Below, piece by piece: positions 22,471-30,835 of a DNA stretch of 37,707 nucleotides. Origin of the DNA: CAZIOH01 sp964540815 (GTDB taxonomy: Bacteria > Myxococcota_A > Polyangia > Fen-1088); contig CAZIOH010000066.1 of NCBI GenBank assembly GCA_964540815.1, positions 1-37,707 of the forward strand, written 5' to 3'. Position 1 is the first letter of the stretch. The number at the start of each line of letters is the position of its first letter. Position numbers and translations under genes: made by a program. Under the pieces are notes generated by a model. The model was given only the letters and a program-made list of their open reading frames with translations. It was not told where the DNA came from and did no database searches.

Positions 22471-23832
22471 ATGACCGCCAGCCGACAGGATCCACCGCTC
22501 TTGCCCGCCGGACCGCGGAGCGCACTCATGTCCACGGTTCGCTACCTTCGCGATCCATGCGGGACCTTGCTCGATACGGCCCATCGCCATGGCGACCCCT
22601 TCACCTGGCGCACGTTCCTCGGGCCGGTCGTCGTAACCGGAGATCCGCTGGGGATCGCGGAGATCCTCACCGCGGACCCCGACGTCTACAGCGCGCTCGG
22701 TGCCGAGCTCCTTGGCCCGGTCATCGGAGTGAACAATCTCATCTTGTTGAGTGGCGAGCCCCATCGCGCCATGCGGCGTTTCTACGGCCCACGGTTCCAC
22801 GGTCAACACCTGCACCACTTCGGTACGGTCATCGCGCGAATCGCCGACGGGCATGCGGCGCGCTGGCCTGCCAACCGACCCTTCGTCGTGGAAGAGACGA
22901 TGCGTGCCATCTCGCTCGACGTGATCCTCGAGGTCGTGCTCGGACTGGGAGAGCCCGGCACGCGCGAAGCATTCAAGGGCGCCGTCCTCCAGCTGGTTCG
23001 GGCACTCGAGCCGTCGTTCATGTTCATCCCCCGGCTGCGCCGGCCCATGCTCGGCCTGAGCGCGTGGGCACGGTTTCGGCGGCGGACCGCGGCCGCGGCA
23101 GCGCTCCTCGAGCGGGAGGTGGCGGTTCGGCGGGCGGAGGACCATCCGAGGCACGACCTCCTCAGCCTGTTGATCGCTGCCCGCAAGGACGACGGGACCG
23201 CATTCGGGGGCGAGGAGATCTTGGAGCAGATCCTGTCGCTCATTGGCGCCGGCCACGAGACGACGGCGAGCGCCCTGACGTGGGCTTTCTTCCACATTCA
23301 CCGCAATCCTGGGGTCAGGGAGCGACTGCTCGACGAGCTGCGCGCGATGGGCGCGGAGACCGACCCGGCCGCAGTGACGCGCCTGCCGTTTCTGGACGCC
23401 GTCTGTTGCGAGGCGCTCCGCCTCGATCCCGTCGCGCCCCTGATGGGCCGCACCTTACGCTCGAGCCTGACCCTCAAGGGACACACGCTGCCAGCGGGGG
23501 TTTCGGTGGGGATCAGCATCGTCGGCCTCCACCGGCGCCCCGACCTCTATCCCGATCCCGATCGGTTCTTGCCGGAACGCTTCCTCGGACGAGACCACGG
23601 CCCGTTCGAATACCTTCCCTTCGGCGGCGGGTCGCGCCGCTGTCTCGGCGCCTCGTTCGCCGTCTACGAAATGAAGCTCGTCCTCGCGACGGTGCTCCGC
23701 GCGCACGCCCTGCACTTGATCGACCGGGGCGACGTTCGCTCGTCGCTGCGGAACACCACGGCATCGCCGGCCAAGAAGATCAGGATGGTCCGCGTTCGTT
23801 CATCGGCAGGGAGACCTCGGAGGGCCGCCTGA
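22471..23832 (+). CDS. Cytochrome P450 (bacterial, soluble)
   Basis: The 453-residue protein has all P450 landmarks: the I-helix AGHETT (260-265), the K-helix ExxR in EALR (314-317), the PERF-like region LPERF, and the heme-binding loop FGGGSRRCLG with Cys391. There is no membrane anchor, so it is a soluble monooxygenase that needs ferredoxin or flavodoxin partners, none of which is in the window. The AGHETT form and overall layout recall CYP110-like enzymes that act on fatty acids, terpenes or other lipids. The gene follows the HTH-UbiB gene on the same strand. ATG 22471 has a purine-rich GGGGGAC upstream. Confidence 0.92.
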   Translation: MTASRQDPPLLPAGPRSALMSTVRYLRDPCGTLLDTAHRHGDPFTWRTFLGPVVVTGDPLGIAEILTADPDVYSALGAELLGPVIGVNNLILLSGEPHRAMRRFYGPRFHGQHLHHFGTVIARIADGHAARWPANRPFVVEETMRAISLDVILEVVLGLGEPGTREAFKGAVLQLVRALEPSFMFIPRLRRPMLGLSAWARFRRRTAAAAALLEREVAVRRAEDHPRHDLLSLLIAARKDDGTAFGGEEILEQILSLIGAGHETTASALTWAFFHIHRNPGVRERLLDELRAMGAETDPAAVTRLPFLDAVCCEALRLDPVAPLMGRTLRSSLTLKGHTLPAGVSVGISIVGLHRRPDLYPDPDRFLPERFLGRDHGPFEYLPFGGGSRRCLGASFAVYEMKLVLATVLRAHALHLIDRGDVRSSLRNTTASPAKKIRMVRVRSSAGRPRRAA

Positions 23833-23945
23833 TGCCGAGGTGTACTGGCCTGGCCGGCCTGCACAAACACCGATTACCATCCATCCACGAGGACGCCGTG
23901 ATACCTTCGACAAGTGGGCACGGACGTCGCTACCGTGGGTTGTTC

Positions 23946-24527
23946 ATGATGTCTACATGCAGCGTGACACCCCTTCTCGCTGTGTTGCTGGGAGTGGCGT
24001 GCAGCAACCAGCCCGGTCCTGGCGTCGGTAGGGCCGGGACAGGAGGCGACACCCAAGGGGGCCAGGCGGGTGGGGCCCTGGCCGCAGGAACCACCGGGAC
24101 GACCCCTGAAGGCGGGGCCAGTGGGGCAGGCGGTTCAGATGCCGCGGCTGAGCCTCCCCGGACGGGCGCCGAAGATTCGGGTTTCTACTGGCTGGACGCG
24201 GGCGTAGACGGCCGTGGCGCTGGTGCCACGGGGGACGCCGCGCTCTCTTGCAGTCTCTCGGCAAGCCAATTCGACAACTCGTGCAAGGTGGATTCCGACT
24301 GCGTGGGGGTCCCGTCCGGTGATCCTTGCGCTGCCAACTGTGCTTCAATCTGCCCAGCGGCCGCGCTGAACGCACGGGTTGCGGCCGAGTACGTTGCTGA
24401 TTTGAGAGCCCTCGTGCCGGTGAGCAACGACAGTATCGTGTGCAGTTGCCCTTGCATTGCTGCCCGACCCTGCTGCCGCCAGGGGGCCTGCCACAACCTG
24501 TGTGGCGAGTGCATCGGGACCAATTGA
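23946..24527 (+). CDS. Cys-rich lipoprotein, myxobacterial type
   Basis: From ATG 23946 the product is 193 residues. A short signal peptide ends in the lipobox LGVAC. A Gly/Thr/Ala-rich linker follows (about 25-100), then a compact C-terminal region with more than a dozen Cys residues. Motifs there include FDNSCKVDSDCVG, CAANCASICP, CSCPCIAARPCC and GACHNLCGEC. The FDNSC...DSDC pattern recurs in predicted surface lipoproteins of myxobacteria, and the Cys are probably disulfide-bonded in the periplasm or outside. I know no function. Alternative in-frame starts lie at 23832 (directly after the P450 stop) and GTG 23899. A start at 23946 or 23949 gives a normal lipoprotein signal. Confidence 0.68.
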   Translation: MMSTCSVTPLLAVLLGVACSNQPGPGVGRAGTGGDTQGGQAGGALAAGTTGTTPEGGASGAGGSDAAAEPPRTGAEDSGFYWLDAGVDGRGAGATGDAALSCSLSASQFDNSCKVDSDCVGVPSGDPCAANCASICPAAALNARVAAEYVADLRALVPVSNDSIVCSCPCIAARPCCRQGACHNLCGECIGTN

Positions 24528-24631
24528 GCACAGCGACGCGGCCAGCGCCCGCGAGACCATCGCCCAGTGCGCCGAGTCATACGCCGGTGCGCCTGACGTA
24601 TCTGGGCGGGGCGGCGCCCGCGAACCAGCTC

Positions 24632-25372
24632 TCACAATGTGTGAACCCAATAGGTCACGTGAACGCCGCGCTCTTGTCGCGAGAACGCGAGGGGCGAGTC
24701 GACGGGCAGAGGGTCGCCCTTTCCGAGCTTCACCACGACCCGAGCCCGCGCGACCCTGGCCGCTTGTCGCAGCAACTCCGCTGAAGGACTTTCATTCACG
24801 GCGAACGCGCGCAGGACCGCGAACGACGGGGCGCTTTTTCGAGGACGACTCATCATGGGATCGAGGAAGACCACGTCGTGCGACCGGTCCCCGAGGCCGC
24901 GCAGCACGTCGATGGCGTCACCGTGGTGCAGCTGGATCTGCCGTCCGCCTGCATACGAGGCCCCGAGGCGCGGCAAGCCCTCTTCCAGCAGCGCGTGGAT
25001 GACCGGGCTGCCCTCCACACCGAGAACGCTGCAGCGCAGGAAAACCGCGGCGTGGAGCGCGTCGTTGGCCAATCCGAGGGTGCAGTCGACGATACTCGCG
25101 CAGGGGCCGAGGGCGCGCATGAAAGGATGGCGCGACCCCTCGTCGAGCTTGGTCGCGAGCAGCCCTTCCTGAACGAAGCAAGCGCCCTCAGGCGCGCGCA
25201 CCTCTTCATGAGCGCGCCCGACCACGTACAGATGCGTGGCGCCCGCCGCCAGAAACAGGGCGTGAAAGGCCCGGCGCTGGACCAACGGAGCCGCGAAGCG
25301 CTCCGAGAGCTCGCGCGCCCTCGCCCGGTCGGCGTCCGACGGGTTGTAGCCAGTGGTGACGGCGATCTGCAC
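24632..25372 (-). CDS. Class I SAM-dependent methyltransferase (YpiP/RsmJ-like)
   Basis: With GTG 25372 the product is 246 residues and begins with the family's VTTG...PSDADRARARELSERF opening. The SAM-binding motif I is VDCTLGLANDALHAA. VLGVEGSPVIHALLEEGLP, HDVVFLDPMMSRPRKS and ARVARARVVVKLGKGDP follow. This order matches small conserved methyltransferases like Bacillus YpiP, distantly related to 16S rRNA methyltransferase RsmJ. The HPFM segment just before motif I is also a family feature. The substrate is probably RNA, but it has not been shown for this branch. A TTG at 25420 is an alternative start. It converges on the Cys-rich lipoprotein and diverges from the MATE gene. Confidence 0.8.
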   Translation of the reverse strand: MQIAVTTGYNPSDADRARARELSERFAAPLVQRRAFHALFLAAGATHLYVVGRAHEEVRAPEGACFVQEGLLATKLDEGSRHPFMRALGPCASIVDCTLGLANDALHAAVFLRCSVLGVEGSPVIHALLEEGLPRLGASYAGGRQIQLHHGDAIDVLRGLGDRSHDVVFLDPMMSRPRKSAPSFAVLRAFAVNESPSAELLRQAARVARARVVVKLGKGDPLPVDSPLAFSRQERGVHVTYWVHTL

Positions 25373-25647
25373 CGATCCGCGAGTGAAGCGCAAATGAAGT
25401 CCGAAGGAAATACGGTTCAAACCAGGTGCCGAAAAGGGTGCGAACCATGAGCCAGGAAGGGTCGAGCGGGACGGCGCTTCCGCGGAAACGCGAGCGGTCG
25501 CGGTGCCTGCGGTCAGACGGGCGAACGCGGAGCGGTGACCACCGGCGCGCGGGAGTTCGAGCCGGCTCCCATAGCTTGCGTTCGCGAGGGCACCGATGGG
25601 ATTTCCGGATTGCCCGATCTGCGGTGCGTGCGCTAAGGCACTCAGCC

Positions 25648-27138
25648 ATGTCGCTGCAACCGAACCAAGACGACCGGGCGCCCAGGCTCGGACCGGACCT
25701 GCCAGCCCTTCCTCCTCCTCCTCCTGCCTCGGGCCAGGGCGACGGCGGGGCGGGCGATCGGTTCTGGCCGCTCGTCCGGGAGGCGCTACGCGGATCGCGC
25801 CGCGATCTCACCGACATGCCGCTCGGGCGGGCGGTGCTGCTGCTGGCGGTGCCGATGGTGCTGGAGATGGTCATGGAGTCGGTCTTCGCGGTGGCCGACA
25901 TCTTCTGGGTCTCGAGGCTCGGGGCAAATGCCGTGGCCGCCGTCGGCCTGACCGAGTCGCTGCTGACCGTCATCTACGCGACGGCCATGGGGCTCTCGAT
26001 GGGCGTCGGGGCGGTGGTGGCGCGGCGGACCGGCGCCAAGGACCAGGACGGGGCGGGACGGGCCACCATCCAGGCCATCCTCATCGGCCTCGGGTTCGCG
26101 GCGGTGGTCGGGGTGGCTGGCGCGCTCGCCGGGCCGCGGTTGCTCCGGCTCATGGGCGGCTCGTCCGAGGTCGAGCTCATCGGAGCCGGGTACGCCCGGA
26201 CCATGCTCGGGGGCAGCGCCACCATCGTTCTCCTCTTCCTCATCAACGCCGCCTTTCGCGGGGCGGGCGACGCGGCCATCAGCATGCGGACCTTGTGGCT
26301 GGCGAACGGGATCAACATCCTTCTCGGCCCGGTCCTCATCTTCGGGCTCGGGCCGGCGCCGAGGCTGGGGGTCACTGGGGCCGCGATCGCCACCACCATC
26401 GGGCGCGGCATCGGCGTGCTGTACCTGCTGCGGGCCCTGGCCCGGGGTAGGGGGCGGCTGGTGGTCCGCCGCGATCACGTCGCCCTCGATCCGGTGGTCC
26501 TCCGCGGCATCCTGCGCGTCGCCCGCAGCGGCGTCGTTCAGGCGGTCATCGGGATGACGAGCTGGGTGGGGCTGGTGCGCATCCTGTCGACCTTTGGCAG
26601 CGTCCCGATCGCCGGCTACACCATCGCCATCCGGGTTGTCCTGTTCGCGCTCCTCCCCTCCTGGGGGCTCGGCAACGCCGCGGCCACCCTGGTCGGTCAG
26701 AACCTCGGGGCCGGCAACCCCGCGCGGGCCGAGAAGGCGGTGTGGCAGGCGGCGCTCTACAACTTCGTCTTTCTCGGGCTGGTCGGGATCGCCTTCGTGG
26801 TGTTCGGACGCCAGGTGGTGGGTCTCTTCACGTCGGAGCCGGAGGTGCTGAAGGAAGGGAGCCGCTGCCTGCGCATCGTGGCCGGGGGATTCGGCCTCTA
26901 TGCCTACGGCATGGTGGTGTCGCAGGCCTTCAACGGGGCCGGCGACACCCGTACGCCCACCTGGATCAACCTCGGGTGCTTCTGGCTCGGGGAGATCCCG
27001 CTCGCCTACCTGCTGTCGCGCGGGCTCGACCTCGGACCGCTCGGCGCCTACGTGGCCATCGCCGTGGCCTTCTCGGCCGTGGCGGTGGTCTCCGTGGCAC
27101 TCTTTCGGCGCGGAACCTGGAAGACAGTCAAGATCTGA
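25648..27138 (+). CDS. MATE family efflux transporter (NorM/DinF-type)
   Basis: The 496-residue protein from ATG 25648 has an acidic, Pro-rich N-terminus of about 55 residues. Two six-helix MatE repeats follow. MVLEMVMESVFAVADIFWVSRLGANAVAAVGL in the first half is characteristic, and in the second half VGQNLGAGNPARAEKAVWQAA and SQAFNGAGDTRTPTWINL are present. These exporters move organic cations or related compounds out in exchange for Na+ or H+. The frame is open from 25426, but the translation before ATG 25648 is Arg-rich and unlike the family. The gene is convergent with the lyase gene, 25 bp apart. A role in the EPS locus is not evident. Confidence 0.92.
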   Translation: MSLQPNQDDRAPRLGPDLPALPPPPPASGQGDGGAGDRFWPLVREALRGSRRDLTDMPLGRAVLLLAVPMVLEMVMESVFAVADIFWVSRLGANAVAAVGLTESLLTVIYATAMGLSMGVGAVVARRTGAKDQDGAGRATIQAILIGLGFAAVVGVAGALAGPRLLRLMGGSSEVELIGAGYARTMLGGSATIVLLFLINAAFRGAGDAAISMRTLWLANGINILLGPVLIFGLGPAPRLGVTGAAIATTIGRGIGVLYLLRALARGRGRLVVRRDHVALDPVVLRGILRVARSGVVQAVIGMTSWVGLVRILSTFGSVPIAGYTIAIRVVLFALLPSWGLGNAAATLVGQNLGAGNPARAEKAVWQAALYNFVFLGLVGIAFVVFGRQVVGLFTSEPEVLKEGSRCLRIVAGGFGLYAYGMVVSQAFNGAGDTRTPTWINLGCFWLGEIPLAYLLSRGLDLGPLGAYVAIAVAFSAVAVVSVALFRRGTWKTVKI

Positions 27139-27163
27139 GCGGTCGGCGGCGGGCCCCCGTCGG

Positions 27164-29308
27164 TCAGGGCGGCGCCTGCGCCGCCGTCCGGGGAGGCCCC
27201 CACACGGGACCGGCGGCGGTGATTCGAATGGTCTCGACGCCCTCGGTGAGCGGCGCCAGGGTCGGCGCGCCGCTGCGGGCGAAGCCAAACTTCCCGGGGC
27301 CCGGGCCTGGCCCCTTGGGCAGCACCAATCTCGCGGTGCCCCGGCTCGGGTGAACGAGCGTGGCGGTCACGGTCGCGTCGTCTTGCTGGAAGGACACCTC
27401 GAGATCGGGGTCGCGCGCGCCACGTCCCTGCAGCACGTGCAGGAAATACGACTGGGGCGCCCCCTTGGTGTCCTCCTCGACCCGGTACTGCCCGATGGCC
27501 GAACCTTCGACAACCACGCGCGGGGGGTGCGCCGCGGCGGGGGTCGGCAGCAACGTCCACACCCGCAGCGCCTGATCGCCGTTCCTGGCCAGCCAGCCAT
27601 TCCCCTCGAAGCTGGGCGCCGTCTCGGTGTGCAGGACGAACGTCTTGACCACCGCCGCCGCGGGCTTGCGCTCGCTCGAGGACTCGACGCGATCGAAGAC
27701 CATCAGCGCGTCGAGTGCCCGCACGAAGAGGAATTCGCGGCTCACCCGCCCGGCAAAGGGGTTGTCGTCCCGCTCCGGCTTGCAGTCGCCGGTGCAGCGG
27801 TAGCTGTCGCCGAGATCGACCGCGGCGTAGGTGAAGTCCGGGCGACTCTCGAGGCGCGTGACCCGCGGCTTGCCCTTGCGCGCGCCCGCGTCGCGGACGC
27901 CGAGCCCGTCGAACAGCAGGACGTTGTGGGCGATGGCGTTGTCGCAGGCGAGCGTGGCTTCCTCGCCAGGGCGCCGCGGTCCGCCCGCCCAGTTGGCTAT
28001 CGCCTCGCCGTAGCCGGTGGTCTCGCGCGTGAGCCACCGCCCCCCGCGCCACAGCTGAAAGTTTCCCCAGTCGAGGTGCTCGTGTCCGACCCCGGTCGCG
28101 GCCCCCATCTGCAGGTGCAGCACCGTCGCGCCCGGGCCCCAGACGTCGCGGGCGTAGAGGAACTGCATCCCTGGCGCGTAGTAGTCGAGGGGCAAGCGCG
28201 AGAGATCTCGCGCCACCACTGGATCTGCGGCGGCGGCTTCCGCCTGGGGCGGCAGCTGCGGCTTGATCAGATCCAGCCAGGCCCGCGCCGACTGGCCAAC
28301 CACGCTCGATCGCCCCCGCTCCGCGACGTTCAGCATGAACATCGCCAGCGCAGGCTCCTCGGCTCCGCCCCCGTTCACGAACTTCTCGTCGTCGTTGAAG
28401 GGGAAGAGCTCGAACCGGGTGTGGTCGCGAAGAGTGGTCGGGGCCGGCGTGGTCGCGTAGAGAATGTAGTACGCCACCTCGTCGAAGAACGGCGTCTCGT
28501 TCCACAGGTTCACGCCCAGATCGGCCGCGGCGGTGAAGGCGGTCGTCGCGTACTCGGGGATGTACGGACCGTACTGCGTCCCCTCGGGCAGGACGCCCCC
28601 CCGCCCGGGGCCGGAGGCGAACGGGATGAAGGATCTCCGGAAGCGCGCGTTGATGGCGTGGTCGAGGAACTGCGGCGCGAGCGGATTCTCCGCGTACGTC
28701 GCGATCCCCCACTCGAGGCCATTGCGCAGGTACCCCCAGTAGTAGTTGTTGCTCTCCATGCCCACCCCGCCCCAGCTCTTCTCGTTCAGGGTGCCAAGGT
28801 AACCGTTCCAGCGGGCGATGATCCGCTGGCGCTCGGCGGGCGACATCAGGTCGTGACACCAGTCGAAGGTCAGGATGGCGTCCTCGCCGAACCAGCGGGC
28901 GTGGTCGCTGGCGACGCCGTCGGTGTCGACCGTGAAGTCCATAAGCCACTTCACCGCCGCTCGGCCTGCGGTCTCATCGCCGGTGAGCACGTACTGCAAC
29001 GCCCGTCCGTAGCCCGATTCCTCGTCCTCGCGGTACAAAGATCTGCCCCGGGCCCAGGTCCGGCCGCGCGCCAGCCGCTCGGGGGTCCACCACAGGCGCG
29101 GGTGAGCCGTCGGGATGCGCAGGCCCGTCGTCGGGTCCTGGTTCGAGGGCCGCGGCGCCGCGCCGAGGGGGGCGAGGCCCGTCGGTGCACCCGGACCTCC
29201 CGCCGCCGCCGGTGAGGTGGTCGACCAGCAGGCGAGGGTACACATTCCCCCACCCATCAACACTCCCGCCAGCGTCAACTTTCGCAGCGTCGAGCTCATC
29301 GTTGTCAT
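27164..29308 (-). CDS. Heparinase II/III-like polysaccharide lyase lipoprotein
   Basis: From ATG 29308 the product is 714 residues. A short hydrophobic signal ends in the lipobox TLAC (Cys27). An alpha/alpha toroid follows (about 65-400), with the SNNYYWGYLRNG region (187-197) in the active-site area. The heparinase II/III beta-sandwich carries the hallmark HEHLDWGNFQLW (His409, His411) and AHNVLLFDG. These lyases cut uronic-acid-containing glycans such as alginate, heparin-like or other acidic EPS by beta-elimination. The locus also encodes a UDP-HexNAc dehydrogenase that would supply a uronic acid, so self-EPS is a reasonable substrate. Upstream in-frame codons to 29428 lack signal features. 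It is divergent from the GT2 gene, with a 92-bp gap. Confidence 0.85.
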   Translation of the reverse strand: MTTMSSTLRKLTLAGVLMGGGMCTLACWSTTSPAAAGGPGAPTGLAPLGAAPRPSNQDPTTGLRIPTAHPRLWWTPERLARGRTWARGRSLYREDEESGYGRALQYVLTGDETAGRAAVKWLMDFTVDTDGVASDHARWFGEDAILTFDWCHDLMSPAERQRIIARWNGYLGTLNEKSWGGVGMESNNYYWGYLRNGLEWGIATYAENPLAPQFLDHAINARFRRSFIPFASGPGRGGVLPEGTQYGPYIPEYATTAFTAAADLGVNLWNETPFFDEVAYYILYATTPAPTTLRDHTRFELFPFNDDEKFVNGGGAEEPALAMFMLNVAERGRSSVVGQSARAWLDLIKPQLPPQAEAAAADPVVARDLSRLPLDYYAPGMQFLYARDVWGPGATVLHLQMGAATGVGHEHLDWGNFQLWRGGRWLTRETTGYGEAIANWAGGPRRPGEEATLACDNAIAHNVLLFDGLGVRDAGARKGKPRVTRLESRPDFTYAAVDLGDSYRCTGDCKPERDDNPFAGRVSREFLFVRALDALMVFDRVESSSERKPAAAVVKTFVLHTETAPSFEGNGWLARNGDQALRVWTLLPTPAAAHPPRVVVEGSAIGQYRVEEDTKGAPQSYFLHVLQGRGARDPDLEVSFQQDDATVTATLVHPSRGTARLVLPKGPGPGPGKFGFARSGAPTLAPLTEGVETIRITAAGPVWGPPRTAAQAPP

Positions 29309-29400
29309 GTCCTGGCCATGTCCTAGCACGCCACTCGCGTGTATCTTTGTCGGCGAGGCGATCTCGATCCGGGCTCGAGCTGCCGCCTCCACCACCAACC

Positions 29401-30615
29401 ATGCACGAACCCTCCTCGGGAGCGGCACCCGCGGTATCCATCGTCCTTCCGACCTTCAACCGGGTGGACGTGATCGGTCGCGCCCTCGACAGCGTCCGGC
29501 GCCAGACGTTCGGGGACTTCGAGCTGCTCGTGATCGACGACGGCTCGACCGACGGGACCGCCGAGCTCGTGACGGGGCTCGCCGATCCGCGCATCCGGGT
29601 GGTTCGTCAGGCGAACGCCGGGGTCTACGTCGCGCGCAACCTCGGGCTCCGCGAGGCGCGCGGGCGGTGGATCACCTTCCTCGACTCCGACGATGCGTGG
29701 GCGCCGCAGTTCCTCGAGCTCACCACCGCGTTCCTGCGCCACCACCCAGGGGCCGAGTTCGTCACCACCGAGTTCTGGGAGGACTGGGGGACGGGGCCCG
29801 CCGTCAAGCACGACGCCTACGAGATCGGCACGCAGTACCCGGCCATCGCGCGCGCCATCGGCTCGCACCGGTTCGATCTGCCGCCCGGCGAGACCGACGA
29901 CTACCTGCGGGTGTACGCCTCCCGCCAGAAGGTGGGCGCCTGGGGAGCAGCCGCCGCGGCGGCCGCCGGTGCGCCCGACGCCCATGTCTACACGGGATCG
30001 ATCTTCGCGCACATGCGCTTCGGCTATCTGAACTGGTTGCCGATCACCGTCCTCTCGCGCCACGCGCTCGAGACCATCGGCCCGTTCTCGACCCACACGC
30101 GCAGCGCCGCTGACTACCATTTCCTCGGCCGGCTGACGCGGGCCTTTCCTGCCAACATGATTGGTATTCCCCTGGCAACCAAGTACGACCGCGCGGCCGG
30201 CGCGCGGTCCCTCAAGCAGGATCACCTGGCCAAGGGCGCGGGTGCCTATCGCTTCGAGATCAACAAGCTCGGCTTCTTCGACGAGCTGTTCGGCATCCCC
30301 GGGCGCGGCGATCGCGAGGTCGAGATCCTGCGGCGTCACTACAGCCTCGACGCCGCGCGCGCCGCCTTGCGCCTCGGCATGCGGGCCGAGGCCGGGCGCC
30401 ACCTGCGCGAGGCCGCGCGCCTCGAGCGGCGGCTGTGGCTCGGCTATCCGGGGCTGGCTTACGTCAAGGCCGTTCCCTCCGATCGCTGGGTGGGCGCCGG
30501 CTTTCGGGGTGCCCTGCGGGCGCTCGACGTGGGTGAGCGGCTCTTGAGCGGGAAGCTCACGCCCGCGGCGCTGGCGCTGCGCCTGCTGCGGGGCGCTCGC
30601 CCCTCGGAGATGTGA
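29401..30615 (+). CDS. Family 2 glycosyltransferase (GT-A)
   Basis: From ATG 29401 the product is 404 residues. The GT2 domain is complete: VSIVLPTFNRVDVIGRALDSV, LLVIDDGSTDGT (43-53), the acceptor-side ANAGVYVARNLGL, and the metal/nucleotide-binding FLDSDDAW (93-100). The C-terminal half is less conserved and includes a helical tail rich in Arg and Ala. It transfers a sugar to a lipid-linked intermediate in the cytoplasm. The frame is open from 29185, but the GT2 fold begins a few residues after ATG 29401. It shares a divergent promoter region with the lyase gene. Confidence 0.9.
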   Translation: MHEPSSGAAPAVSIVLPTFNRVDVIGRALDSVRRQTFGDFELLVIDDGSTDGTAELVTGLADPRIRVVRQANAGVYVARNLGLREARGRWITFLDSDDAWAPQFLELTTAFLRHHPGAEFVTTEFWEDWGTGPAVKHDAYEIGTQYPAIARAIGSHRFDLPPGETDDYLRVYASRQKVGAWGAAAAAAAGAPDAHVYTGSIFAHMRFGYLNWLPITVLSRHALETIGPFSTHTRSAADYHFLGRLTRAFPANMIGIPLATKYDRAAGARSLKQDHLAKGAGAYRFEINKLGFFDELFGIPGRGDREVEILRRHYSLDAARAALRLGMRAEAGRHLREAARLERRLWLGYPGLAYVKAVPSDRWVGAGFRGALRALDVGERLLSGKLTPAALALRLLRGARPSEM

Positions 30616-30835
30616 GGGCCGGCGGCGGGCTCAATGACATCCCTGTCGTGGTCTGGTCGCCGCGCCGGGGATCGCCCTCTCGGCCTGAGACCCGGAGGCG
30701 GGCGCGGTGTCGTCGGTATGAGCGGAGCGGACCTGGCGCGAGACTCGGTATGAGAGTTGCACTGGCCGGGACAGGGGCCGCGACCCGCGACGTCCCGAGG
30801 GGGGCGCGCACACGCATCCGTTCACCGCGAGGGAG
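30616..30835. other. 220-bp spacer with a 10-bp direct repeat
   Basis: Between the GT2 and DUF3160 genes, TCGGTATGAG occurs at 30713-30722 and again at 30745-30754, 32 bp apart, which is about three helical turns. The copies lie 80-125 bp upstream of the DUF3160 start and could be a regulator binding pair. I see no further ORF or RNA gene. Confidence 0.4.

Noticed and set aside
24528..24631. Extra small gene between the Cys-rich lipoprotein and the methyltransferase
   Set aside because: Open frames across the convergent gap lack start signals and any motif.
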